64,000 bases of DNA from JBQLZQ01 sp052168355. Its GTDB lineage: Bacteria; Pseudomonadota; Alphaproteobacteria; DSM-16000; Inquilinaceae. This document shows, in pieces, positions 54,286-62,664 of this stretch. The position numbers and the translations under genes were made by a program. Positions within the stretch are counted from its first letter, which is position 1. Each line of letters opens with the position of its first letter. The notes under the pieces are model-generated. The model made no database searches, was not told the origin of the DNA, and worked only from the letters and a program-made list of their open reading frames with translations. The DNA lies in the NCBI GenBank assembly GCA_052168355.1, contig JBQLZQ010000049.1, positions 124,001 to 188,000 of the forward strand, read 5' to 3'.

Positions 54286-54361
54286 GTCGCCCCCTATTGT
54301 CCTCTTTGCCGTCGATGCGACGTCGACGGTTTTGCGCCACCAACCCTAAGAGGACCGTGAC

Positions 54362-54730
54362 ATGGCCACCCGTTTCGTAACCAAGACGATCCACGCCTAT
54401 CTGGACTACCCCGTCGCCCTTGCGCTTATCGCCCTGCCGTGGGTTCTGGGCCTGGGGCAGACCAATCCCATCGCTTTCTGGCTATCGACCGCCACCGGCG
54501 TCGCGGCATTCGGTCTGACCCTTCTGACCGACCACCATCTGGGGCTGATCCGGGTGGTGCCCTTCCGGCTTCATCTCGCCGTCGACTTTCTGGTCGGCCT
54601 GGTGTTTCTGGCGGCACCCCTGGCGTTCGGCTTCACCGGTCTGGACGCGGCTTACTACATGCTCAACGGCGCGGCGGTGGTGATCGTCGTCGCCCTCAAC
54701 AAGCCCGAGGAAGGCGCCGTCGCGGCCTGA
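54362..54730 (+). CDS. SPW-repeat-type small membrane protein
   Basis: A 122-residue protein with four predicted membrane helices (ALALIALPWVLGL, FWLSTATGVAAFGLTLL, LAVDFLVGLVFLAAPLAF, MLNGAAVVIVVAL). The repeated DYPVALALIALPWVLG and DFLVGLVFLAAPLAFG units match the SPW-repeat pattern. A GAGGA site precedes the ATG. Its function is unknown. Placement behind shared operator-like half-sites ties it to the AraC gene upstream. Confidence 0.8.
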   Translation: MATRFVTKTIHAYLDYPVALALIALPWVLGLGQTNPIAFWLSTATGVAAFGLTLLTDHHLGLIRVVPFRLHLAVDFLVGLVFLAAPLAFGFTGLDAAYYMLNGAAVVIVVALNKPEEGAVAA

Positions 54731-54742
54731 TGCTTGGCCGTC

Positions 54743-54780
54743 GGGGAACCGGGCGGGCGTCGATTGTCCCCCGGTTCCCT
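54743..54780. terminator. Bidirectional terminator between convergent genes
   Basis: GGGAACCGGG (54744-54753) is perfectly complementary to CCCGGTTCCC (54770-54779) around a 16-base loop, in the gap between the SPW-type gene and the convergent M20 gene. Confidence 0.6.
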
Positions 54781-54784
54781 CGGG

Positions 54785-55978
54785 CTACCCCCCGCCTCGG
54801 CCCATCAGCCGCGCCAGCGCGCCTTGGTAGGCGCGCCATACCAGCGGCAGGGTCGCCAGGTCGGCCCATTCGTCGGCGCCGTGAACGTTGCCGCACGCGA
54901 CCCCGAAGCCGCAGGTCGCCTCGACGCCATGGGCGGCAAGAAAGTTGCCGATGTTGGACGGGCCGCACACCGCGCCCGGCACCGGCCGGCCGGCGGCGTC
55001 CGTGGCCGCCTCGCGCAGGGCCCTGGCCAGCGGCGAACGGTCCGGCAGGCGATAAGGCGGCCAGGATTCCTCGGCATCGATCTCGCTCGGTCGGCCGCTC
55101 GGCCGGTCCCGGTCCAGCGCATCGAGGATGGCGGCCATGGTCGCGCGCGCGGCCTTGGCGTCGAACCGGGGCGTCAGGCGCAGATCGATCGACACCTCCG
55201 CCCGGTCCGGAACGGTGCTGAACCCGACGCCGCCGGTCAGCCCGGTGACGGTCAGCCGCGGCGGCAGCGGGAAATCGGGCGACGCCTCGACGGGCAGGGG
55301 CAGATGCTCCAGGGCCGAGACCAGGGCGGCCGCCTTGACCGCGGCGTTGGGCGCCGGCGCCCCGGTGGCGCCCGTGTGCTCCGCCCGGCCGAAAACCGTC
55401 AGCCGCGCCCGCCAGAACCCGCGCGCGCCGATATTGATCGCCGCGTTTTCGGGATAGCCGATCATCACGCCGGACAGATCCTCCAGCCCCAGGGAAGACC
55501 GGGCCGCCATAAAGGCGCGCACGCCGCCAAAACGGCCGGTGTGCTCGTCGGCGTCGAACAGCAGGACCAGCCGGCCGGCCAAGGCGTCCCGCCGCGCGGC
55601 CAGGTTTCCCGCCAGATGGACGAACGTCGCCACCGCGATCTTGCAATCGGCCGCGCCCCGGCCATACAGGCGATCGCCGCGGATCTCTCCGCCGAACGGA
55701 TCGACGGTCCAGGCGCTGTGATCGCCGGCGGGCGCGGTGTCGATGCAGGCGTTCAGCGCCCAGGCCGGTCCGGGTCGGCCGCCTTGCAGGACGGCGACCA
55801 CGGCGACCGGCCGTCCGCCGCCGTCTTTCAGGATCGACGGGTCCAGCCCGGTCGCGGCCAGCGCCCCGGCCACCCGGTCGAGCACCGGGCCGGGCGGATC
55901 GATGCCGCCCTGACTGGGCAGACGGATCAGATCCGCGGCAAGGCCGGCGATGGCGTCGGCCGGCGGGTCGCCGGTCAC
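54785..55978 (-). CDS. M20 family hydrolase with substituted metal ligands
   Basis: A 397-residue protein whose GTG start overlaps the stop of the binding-protein gene (GTGA). The M20 fold is clear (DPFGGEIRGDRLYGRGAADC, FDADEHTGRFGG, IGYPENAAINIGARG, GNVHGADEWADL). Asp80, Asp111, Glu145, Glu177 and His366 occupy the expected catalytic or metal positions. The first ligand, normally His, is Cys78 (NACID), and the Glu after the catalytic Glu is His146. Both substitutes can bind metal. Members remove acyl groups or cut peptides. Coupling to a binding-protein gene suggests a role in use of an imported peptide or acyl-amino acid. Confidence 0.82.
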   Translation of the reverse strand: MTGDPPADAIAGLAADLIRLPSQGGIDPPGPVLDRVAGALAATGLDPSILKDGGGRPVAVVAVLQGGRPGPAWALNACIDTAPAGDHSAWTVDPFGGEIRGDRLYGRGAADCKIAVATFVHLAGNLAARRDALAGRLVLLFDADEHTGRFGGVRAFMAARSSLGLEDLSGVMIGYPENAAINIGARGFWRARLTVFGRAEHTGATGAPAPNAAVKAAALVSALEHLPLPVEASPDFPLPPRLTVTGLTGGVGFSTVPDRAEVSIDLRLTPRFDAKAARATMAAILDALDRDRPSGRPSEIDAEESWPPYRLPDRSPLARALREAATDAAGRPVPGAVCGPSNIGNFLAAHGVEATCGFGVACGNVHGADEWADLATLPLVWRAYQGALARLMGRGGG

Positions 55979-57558
55979 CGGCCTGTGGGCATACGCACGC
56001 GCCACAAGGGCACCACCCCGTCGGGTCGCGACGGCAGGTCCATCCCGTCCTTCATGCCCCAGGTAACATATTGCAGGTACAGCGGGATATGGCCGGTGGC
56101 GTCCCGGTGCAGGGCAAAGGCCTCCTGGATCATGGCGTTGCGGGCGGCGCCGTCGGTTTCCGTTTCCACCTGTTGGGTCAGCGCGTCGACCCTGCTGTCG
56201 GCATAGCCACCGATATTGAAGAACCCGGCGCCGCCGCCCCGGCTGTGCAGCACCGGTTTCAGGACATCGACGGCGTCCAGATTGCCGGGGGTCCAGCCCA
56301 GCAGATAGAAACTGGTGTCCTGCCCCAGGATCTTGCCGAAATAGGTGCTTTTGCTCTGGCTATCCAGGGTGACGTCGATGCCGATCCGGGCCAGCATCCC
56401 GGTCAGCGCCTGGCAGACGGCCTCGTCGTTGACGTAGCGGTCGTTGGGGCAGTCCAGGGTCAGGGGAAAGCCGTCGGGATAGCCGGCCGCCGCCAGCAGC
56501 AGCTTGGATGCGTCCGGGTCGAAGGGCGGCCGCAGGTCGGACTGGGGATCGTACCCGGTGACGCCGGGCCCGATCATCAGCCCGGCAGGACGCGCCGCGC
56601 CGCGCAGCACCCGGTCGACGATGGCATCGACATCGATGGCCTGGGCCATGGCCAGGCGGACTCTGGGATCCTTCAGGGGATTCGCGCCGGAAACGCCGCC
56701 ATACAGCAGTTCGTCCCGGGCCTGATCCATTCCCAGAAATATGACCCGCAGTTCCGGAAACTGCCGGACCGTCAATCCCGCCGCGGACTCGATCCTCGGC
56801 ACGTCCTGCAGCGGCAGGGGGTCGACCAGATCGACCTCGCCGGAAATCAGGGCCGCGACCCGGGTGGCGTCGGCGGCGATCGGCTGGAACTCGACCCGCG
56901 TCAGATTGTGGGCCGGCTCGTCCCACCAATCGGCGAACGGCTCCAGCACGGTGCGGGCCCCCGGTTCGCGGCCGATCAAACGGAAGGGGCCGGTGCCGTT
57001 GGCCGCCAGCGTAGCGTGATTGGTGATCCCCTCGCGCAGGTTGACCGGGTCCTCAGCCCCGTTGGCCCGCGCCCAGTCCTCGTCCATGACGAACCAGAAG
57101 GCCAGGGTGTTCAGCAGGATCGGCTGCGGTCGAGCGAGGCGGATTTCCACCGTATGGTCGTCGATCTTGACCATCTCGGCCACCGGTTCGAGGGTCGGAA
57201 CGAAGGCCGACCCAGGCTTGCGCGCCCGTTCGAACGAAAACACCACGTCGTCGGCGGTAAAGGAGGCGCCGTCGTGGAAGGTAACGTCCCGGCGCAGGAA
57301 AAAACGCCAAGTCAGGTCGTCGACCGTCTCCCATCCCGTGGCCAGCGCCGGCTCGATGGCCAGAGAGTCGTCATAGCGAACCAGCGGTTCGTAGATATTG
57401 TGCAAAAAACCCAGCGTGAAGATCTCGAACCGGCCGTACGGATCCATCGTTTCGGCGTCGCCCTGAAACGCCCAGCGCAGCGTTTCGGCCCCGGCCGGCG
57501 CCGTCACCCCCATCAACGCCACCGTCAAAACAGCCAGCCGGTATCGGATCGTCTTCAT
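55975..57558 (-). CDS. ABC transporter substrate-binding protein (SBP_bac_5 type)
   Basis: A 527-residue periplasmic binding protein with a signal peptide (LAVLTVALMGVTAPAGA). Family segments are ETMDPYGRFEIFTLGFLHNI, VTFHDGASFTADDVVFSFER and DPRVRLAMAQAIDVDAIVDR. The family binds oligopeptides, dipeptides or related ligands. No permease or ATPase genes are adjacent, so it is an orphan here and must work with a transporter encoded elsewhere. The M20 gene is translationally coupled downstream. Confidence 0.92.
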   Translation of the reverse strand: MKTIRYRLAVLTVALMGVTAPAGAETLRWAFQGDAETMDPYGRFEIFTLGFLHNIYEPLVRYDDSLAIEPALATGWETVDDLTWRFFLRRDVTFHDGASFTADDVVFSFERARKPGSAFVPTLEPVAEMVKIDDHTVEIRLARPQPILLNTLAFWFVMDEDWARANGAEDPVNLREGITNHATLAANGTGPFRLIGREPGARTVLEPFADWWDEPAHNLTRVEFQPIAADATRVAALISGEVDLVDPLPLQDVPRIESAAGLTVRQFPELRVIFLGMDQARDELLYGGVSGANPLKDPRVRLAMAQAIDVDAIVDRVLRGAARPAGLMIGPGVTGYDPQSDLRPPFDPDASKLLLAAAGYPDGFPLTLDCPNDRYVNDEAVCQALTGMLARIGIDVTLDSQSKSTYFGKILGQDTSFYLLGWTPGNLDAVDVLKPVLHSRGGGAGFFNIGGYADSRVDALTQQVETETDGAARNAMIQEAFALHRDATGHIPLYLQYVTWGMKDGMDLPSRPDGVVPLWRVRMPTGR

Positions 57559-57671
57559 TGCGTTACTCTGCTCCCAAGGTTTGTTCAGGATGGGTTCCGG
57601 TCGGGTCGACAGCAGTTAACCATTTGTTTGCTAAAGGATGATACCACAAATGGTCACCCTCCCCGGAAGCC

Positions 57672-59753
57672 ATGAAGGTCGGCCCGATGGCGCCCAGCGA
57701 CGCAGCAAGCCAGACGGCGGCCGAGGCTTCGCCGGACCAGTCGGCGAGTGTCGCGCCGTCGGTGAGCGATCCGATCGTCTTCGCGGACAAATACGAGATC
57801 AGGCCCGAGCGAGAGCTCACCGAGTTCGGTTCCCCCGGTGTTTCTGCCTATTCCGTCCGCAATATCCATGATCGCGGCGGTGAAACCATTGCCTTTGTGT
57901 CGCATAGCGGATTGCCGGTACGGCCCGAAGTCCTGACCGCGCTGCGCGGGATCGACAATCCCCATGTTCTGCGGCTGGAGGATTTCGGAACGGTCTTCTG
58001 GCCCGCCGATCGGCAGAAGCGCGCGGTCGCGTTTTTCGAACGGTCCATCGGTCATCCCTTGGTCGCCTCCCTGGACGCCCCGCAGACACCGCTGCACGAG
58101 GATCAGGTGACGCGGGATATCATTCCGTCCGTCTGCACGGCGCTGCGCGAGTTGAAAATGCGCCGGCTGTTCCACGGCCGGATCAACCCGACCAACCTGT
58201 TCAACCGCGACGGAGACAGCAAGGCGATCGTCCTGGGCGAATTTCTGATGTCGCCCGCCGGACTTGGTCAGCCGGTAATCTTCGAGACGATAGAGCGCGG
58301 CCTGGCCGACCCGTCGGCGCGCGGCAACGGCACCGCCGCCGACGATCTCTATGCCCTGGGCGTCACGCTGCTCGTCCTTCTGCTGGGGGGCAACCCGTTG
58401 GCCGGGCGTTCCGATAGGGAAATCTCCGAAGCCAAGATCGAGGATGGATCGTTCAACGCCCTGATCGGCACGGCCCGTCTGCCACAGGCCATCAACGAGC
58501 CCGTACGTGGCCTGCTGCTCGACGATCCGATGGAGCGCTGGACCCTTGAGGACATGGAGCTGTGGATCAGCGGCCGCCGGCTCAGCCCCAAACAGGCCCG
58601 GCCGCCGGCGCGCGCGATCCGCGCCATGCGGATCGAAGGTGTGGAGTGCTGGACCGCGCGACAGCTTTCCTATCGCCTGGCGCAGGCCCCCGCCATCGCG
58701 GACACGATTCTGGATGACGGCAGTCTGGATGTCTGGCTGCGGCGCAGCCTTCAGGACGACGCCATGGCCGACCAGGTGACCCATGCCGTCCGCACGGCGG
58801 GTGCGGGCAGTGGCGGGTCCTTTACCGAGCGGCGTCTGTCGCGGGTTCTGATGGCCCTCGATCCGCCGGCCCCCATACGATATCGCGGTCGCGCGGTCAT
58901 GCTCGAAGGGCTGAACGGCGCCTTGGCCGAAGCGGTGATCAACGGCGGCAGCGGCCAGGATATAGCGGAGATCATCAGCGGTCAGCTGCCGATGTTCTGG
59001 ATCAACGTGCAGTATGTGGGAAAAACCGAGTTCGTACCCTTGGCCAAAACCGCCGACCGGCTGCGGGGGTATCTGGACAAGCGCAGCCCCGGATCGGGTA
59101 TCGAGCGCTGCCTGTACGAGGGCAACCCTCTGTTGCCCTGCCTCAGCCCCATGGTCGAGGGCGCCTTCGCCTTGCAACTGTCCGAACTGGTCGCCGCCCT
59201 CGAGAAGCGGGCATTGGAGCCTGACCTACCGGCATTGCCGGTCGATCGGCATATCGCCGCTTTCATCCTTGCCCACAACGGCGATTTGACGGAACGCGCC
59301 TTGGCTCCGTTGGGCGAAGAACAGCCACCCCATGTTCGGTCCTATACCGCGCTTGAAGTCCTCGCTCATCTTCAGTCCCTGACCCAGGTCACGCCGCTGC
59401 CCGGGCTGTGCGCCTGGATGGTCAAGGTGTTGCAGCCCGCGATCGATCAGTACCGCAGCAAGACGGTGCGGACACGACTGACCGAGGAACTGGCCTCTCA
59501 GGCTGGAAGCGGGTTGCTGCCGAATCTGCTTGTATTGTTGGGCAGCGCCGACCTCCAGCGCCGCGACCTGACGGGCTTCGAAGCGGCGAAGCGCGATTTC
59601 GCGCTGGCTGGACAGGAAATCGTCCAACGCCAGGCGGCCCTGGCCGACGGTGCCGAGGCCGCGCGCGAGCAGGGCGCGCAGGCCGCGGCGATCGTCGCCA
59701 GCGTTCTGTCGTCCATCCTGCTGGTCGGCATTGTCGCCGCCTCCGCCGTCTGA
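57672..59753 (+). CDS. Membrane-anchored protein kinase-like protein (predicted pseudokinase)
   Basis: A 693-residue protein. Residues 40-310 follow the serine/threonine kinase fold, but catalytic positions are changed: the HRD loop is HGRINPTN (168-175), with Arg at the catalytic Asp; DFG is GEF (189-191); and no Lys is found in the expected VAIK-like strand (TIAFVSHSG). The helix with DDLYALGVTLLVLL is kept. A long helical region (310-660) of unknown fold follows, and a C-terminal helix (IVASVLSSILLVGIVAASAV) anchors it in the membrane. A small membrane protein gene follows after 26 bases. It probably acts as a scaffold or nucleotide sensor. Confidence 0.8.
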   Translation: MKVGPMAPSDAASQTAAEASPDQSASVAPSVSDPIVFADKYEIRPERELTEFGSPGVSAYSVRNIHDRGGETIAFVSHSGLPVRPEVLTALRGIDNPHVLRLEDFGTVFWPADRQKRAVAFFERSIGHPLVASLDAPQTPLHEDQVTRDIIPSVCTALRELKMRRLFHGRINPTNLFNRDGDSKAIVLGEFLMSPAGLGQPVIFETIERGLADPSARGNGTAADDLYALGVTLLVLLLGGNPLAGRSDREISEAKIEDGSFNALIGTARLPQAINEPVRGLLLDDPMERWTLEDMELWISGRRLSPKQARPPARAIRAMRIEGVECWTARQLSYRLAQAPAIADTILDDGSLDVWLRRSLQDDAMADQVTHAVRTAGAGSGGSFTERRLSRVLMALDPPAPIRYRGRAVMLEGLNGALAEAVINGGSGQDIAEIISGQLPMFWINVQYVGKTEFVPLAKTADRLRGYLDKRSPGSGIERCLYEGNPLLPCLSPMVEGAFALQLSELVAALEKRALEPDLPALPVDRHIAAFILAHNGDLTERALAPLGEEQPPHVRSYTALEVLAHLQSLTQVTPLPGLCAWMVKVLQPAIDQYRSKTVRTRLTEELASQAGSGLLPNLLVLLGSADLQRRDLTGFEAAKRDFALAGQEIVQRQAALADGAEAAREQGAQAAAIVASVLSSILLVGIVAASAV

Positions 59754-59779
59754 TCGGCTGAAAGGAACACGTCACCGCC

Positions 59780-60310
59780 ATGTCCACCCTGCCATCGTCG
59801 AGAGGCATCGCCCCCGCGACCGCCAAGGCCGGCAAGCGCAAGCGCGGTCGTGGCCGGCGTTCCGTCACGGCAATTGTCGTGTGCCTGTTCGTTCTCAGTG
59901 TCATGTTCATGCCGACGGCCATGGTCTTTGCCGTCGGCATGGTGCCCACGTTGGTTGCCTTCATTTCCGGCCGGGATCCGGATCGCTATGCGCCGATCGC
60001 CGTCGGCAGCTTGAATTTCTGCGGCGTCATGCCGACCGTCATCGATTTGTGGCAGACCGGGCATACGGTTTCGAATGCCGCCCACATTCTCGGCGATCCG
60101 TTGAACTGGTTGATCATGTATACCGCGGCCGGCATCGGCTGGCTGATCTACTTCACCGTTCCGGCGGCGACCCAGGCATTTATCGCCCACAGCCACCAGG
60201 CGCACATCGCCAAAAAGCAGGCTCTCCAAAAAGAGCTCCTTGCCGAATGGGGACGGGCCGTGACCGGCCTGCCCGACGAGGCAGACTCCGCCGAAGACGC
60301 CGAGAACTAA
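59780..60310 (+). CDS. Hypothetical membrane protein, partner of the pseudokinase
   Basis: A 176-residue protein of unknown family. A basic N-terminus (KAGKRKRGRGRRS) precedes two close helices (TAIVVCLFVLSVMFMPTAMV and FAVGMVPTLVAFIS), then a polar part, another helix (IMYTAAGIGWLIYFTVPA) and a charged C-terminus (KKQALQKELLAEWGRA). It follows the pseudokinase gene closely on the same strand, so they are likely co-expressed and may form a membrane complex. Confidence 0.65.
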   Translation: MSTLPSSRGIAPATAKAGKRKRGRGRRSVTAIVVCLFVLSVMFMPTAMVFAVGMVPTLVAFISGRDPDRYAPIAVGSLNFCGVMPTVIDLWQTGHTVSNAAHILGDPLNWLIMYTAAGIGWLIYFTVPAATQAFIAHSHQAHIAKKQALQKELLAEWGRAVTGLPDEADSAEDAEN

Positions 60311-60335
60311 CCCTCCGAGCGGGTACTCACCTCGG

Positions 60336-61220
60336 TCAGGACGCCAGACGCTCCTCGATCGCGGCGTTGCGGATGGCTTTCTGAAGCTTCTCGAAGGCCC
60401 GCACCTCGATCTGGCGCACCCTCTCCCGGCTGATGCCGTATTCCTGGCTCAGATCCTCGAGCGTTGTGGGATTGTCCTTGAGACGCCGCTCGGTGAGGAT
60501 GTGCCGCTCCCGCTCGTTCAGGTGCTTCATGGCCGCCTTCAACAGAGTGCGGCGCTTGCCCAGCTCTTCCCGGTCGGCCAGCGTGATCTCGTGACTTTCG
60601 GCGTCGTCGACCAGCCAATCCTGCCATTCCCCCTCGCTGTCGGCCCGCAAAGGGGCGTTCAGCGAATGGTCGGGGCTGGCCAGACGCCGGTTCATGTTGA
60701 TCACGTCCTGTTCGGGGACGTCGAGCCGGGTGGCGATGGCTTCCACCGTCTCGGGCGGCAGGTCGCCGTCCTCGATCGCCTGCATCTGGCCCTTCAGCTT
60801 GCGCAAATTGAAAAAGAGCTTCTTCTGCGCCGCCGTGGTGCCCATTTTGACCAGCGACCAGCTGTGCAGGATGTATTCCTGGATGGCGGCGCGGATCCAC
60901 CACATGGCATAGGTCGCCAGCCGGAACCCGCGATCCGGATCGAACCGCTTGACGGCCTGCATCATGCCGACATTGCCTTCGGAGATCAGTTCGGCCAGCG
61001 GCAGACCATAGCCGCGATAGCCCATGGCGATCTTGGCCACCAGACGCAGATGGCTGGTGACCAGGCGATGGGCGGAGTCCAGGTCCTCATGCTCCCGCCA
61101 GGCCTTGGCCAGCATGAATTCCTCTTCCGGCTTGAGCATCGGAAACTTGCGGATATCCTGAAGATACCGCGACAGGTTCGTTTCCGGGCCTATGACCGGG
61201 ACGCTGGCTATTGGTGCCAT
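60336..61220 (-). CDS. rpoH: RNA polymerase sigma-32 factor RpoH
   Basis: A 294-residue heat-shock sigma factor. Region 2 has LVTSHLRLVAKIAMGYRGYG and RFDPDRGFRLATYAMWWIRA; the RpoH box is QKKLFFNLRK; region 4.2 is LEDLSQEYGISRERVRQIEV. The ATG at 61220 with a GGGAGAA site is chosen over a start 9 codons upstream. The 124 bases upstream include an AT-rich stretch with TATTAT on the minus strand that could be a -10 element. Confidence 0.95.
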   Translation of the reverse strand: MAPIASVPVIGPETNLSRYLQDIRKFPMLKPEEEFMLAKAWREHEDLDSAHRLVTSHLRLVAKIAMGYRGYGLPLAELISEGNVGMMQAVKRFDPDRGFRLATYAMWWIRAAIQEYILHSWSLVKMGTTAAQKKLFFNLRKLKGQMQAIEDGDLPPETVEAIATRLDVPEQDVINMNRRLASPDHSLNAPLRADSEGEWQDWLVDDAESHEITLADREELGKRRTLLKAAMKHLNERERHILTERRLKDNPTTLEDLSQEYGISRERVRQIEVRAFEKLQKAIRNAAIEERLAS

Positions 61221-61344
61221 CACCAATTCTCCCTTCGCGTGTCGCACGGCGACCGATCCGGCCTACCGTCTGCGGCCCACCGCACCCTCCTCAACCCCGG
61301 AAGCATGAACGGCGACCGCACTGTTTCTATAATACCCTACTTAT

Positions 61345-62319
61345 TTAGTCAGGTATAGCCAAATCCCGCCTTTCCAAAAAGTGTAACAGTCCCTGCATGT
61401 CGGTCGGGAAATCGCTTTTGAACACAACCTCGCGATCCGCCGTGGGGTGGCGGAACTTCAGGCGCGCCGCGTGCAGGGCCTGGCGCGGGAATGGGATCTT
61501 CCGGGGACCGGATCCGCGCCGCGGCCCCCCATAGACCGTATCGCCGACGACCGGATTGCCCAGATGCGCCAAATGGACGCGGATCTGATGGGTCCGGCCG
61601 GTGTCCAGCGTGCATTCGACCAGGCTGGCCGCCGAACCGAAGGTCCGGAGGGTCCGGTAATGGGTCTGGGCAGCCTTGCCGCCACGAACCACGGCCATCT
61701 TCTTGCGGTTGCGCGGGCTGCGGCCAATGGGGGCGTCGATGGTGCCCGATACGGGGTTTGGAACCCCGTGGACAAAGGCCCGGTAGGTCCTCGACAGCGA
61801 CCGGTCGGCGAACTGCCGCGTCAATGCCGCATGGGCCACATCCGTCTTGGCCACCACCATCAGACCACTGGTGTCCTTGTCCAGCCGGTGGACGATGCCC
61901 GGCCTCGCCACCCCGCCGATCCCCGACAGCCCGTCCCGGCAATGGGCCAGAAGCGCGTTGACCAGAGTGCGGTCGGGGTTGCCGGCGGCCGGATGGACGA
62001 CCAGCCCGGCCGGTTTGTCGATGACCAGCAAGGCGTCGTCCTCATGGACGATCGTTAGATCCATGGCCTGGGCCTCGGGCCGGGCTGGCACCGGCGCCGG
62101 CACGACGATGTCGAAGACCTGACCCGGTTTGACCCGATAAGCGGCGTCGTCTATCGTCCGGCCGCCGCACGACACATGGCCCGCGGCGATCAGCGCCTGA
62201 AGCCGGGATCGGGACAGGCCGTGACCGGACTCGGCCAGCAGCCGATCCAGCCGGCGTCCGGCATCGTCTTCTCCGGCGGTCGTGGTCAGCCGGTGGCCGG
62301 TCTGGGCGAATGGTGCCAT
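61345..62319 (-). CDS. rluD: 23S rRNA pseudouridine synthase, RluD/RluC type
   Basis: A 324-residue enzyme with an N-terminal S4 domain (GRRLDRLLAESGHGLSRSR) and the RluA catalytic core; the catalytic Asp147 lies in GIVHRLDKDTSGL. It modifies uridines in 23S rRNA. The ATG at 62319 is used, with an ATG at 62343 as an alternative. It is followed by rpoH on the same strand and is divergent from the DUF6476-like gene with almost no gap. Confidence 0.92.
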   Translation of the reverse strand: MAPFAQTGHRLTTTAGEDDAGRRLDRLLAESGHGLSRSRLQALIAAGHVSCGGRTIDDAAYRVKPGQVFDIVVPAPVPARPEAQAMDLTIVHEDDALLVIDKPAGLVVHPAAGNPDRTLVNALLAHCRDGLSGIGGVARPGIVHRLDKDTSGLMVVAKTDVAHAALTRQFADRSLSRTYRAFVHGVPNPVSGTIDAPIGRSPRNRKKMAVVRGGKAAQTHYRTLRTFGSAASLVECTLDTGRTHQIRVHLAHLGNPVVGDTVYGGPRRGSGPRKIPFPRQALHAARLKFRHPTADREVVFKSDFPTDMQGLLHFLERRDLAIPD

Positions 62320-62342
62320 GGCAACGGGGTTGGACGGTATCA

Positions 62343-62633
62343 TTGCGGGCGATCAAGATCCTGGTGTTCGTCATGGCCGCGCTTTTGCTGGCCGGGTTTG
62401 CCGTGGTTGCGGCGGAACTGTTGCGCGGCATCTCTGGCCTCAACGACCGTTCCGAGGCGCCGTTCTCCGCCACCCTTGACCTGCCGCCGGACAGCCGGAT
62501 CTACGGCGTGGCCGAGGCGGGCGGGCGGATGGCGCTCAGGGTGGCTTTGCCCGACGGCACGGAACGGCTCTATATTCTCGATCCGACCACCGGGGCGGTC
62601 ATGGGAACCGTGGATCTGGTCATCAGGCGCTGA
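62343..62633 (+). CDS. Small single-pass membrane protein, DUF6476-like
   Basis: A 96-residue protein with an N-terminal helix (RAIKILVFVMAALLLAGFAV) and a short periplasmic beta-rich part (YGVAEAGGRMALRVALPDG). No ATG outside rluD is available, so a TTG at 62343 is the likely start. DUF6476-type proteins lie beside rluD and rpoH in alphaproteobacteria. Function unknown. Confidence 0.65.
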   Translation: MRAIKILVFVMAALLLAGFAVVAAELLRGISGLNDRSEAPFSATLDLPPDSRIYGVAEAGGRMALRVALPDGTERLYILDPTTGAVMGTVDLVIRR

Positions 62634-62664
62634 ACAACTCATAGGAAATCGCTGAGACCATAGC

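Noticed and set aside
57672..60310. Pseudokinase pair as a phage-defence or toxin-antitoxin system
   Set aside because: Neither protein shows a toxin, nuclease or known defence domain, and the neighbours do not form a defence cluster beyond the distant restriction-modification gene.
60315..60335. CCGAG/CTCGG hairpin between the pseudokinase operon and rpoH
   Set aside because: The five-base stem with an 11-base loop and no T-run is not distinguishable from chance.
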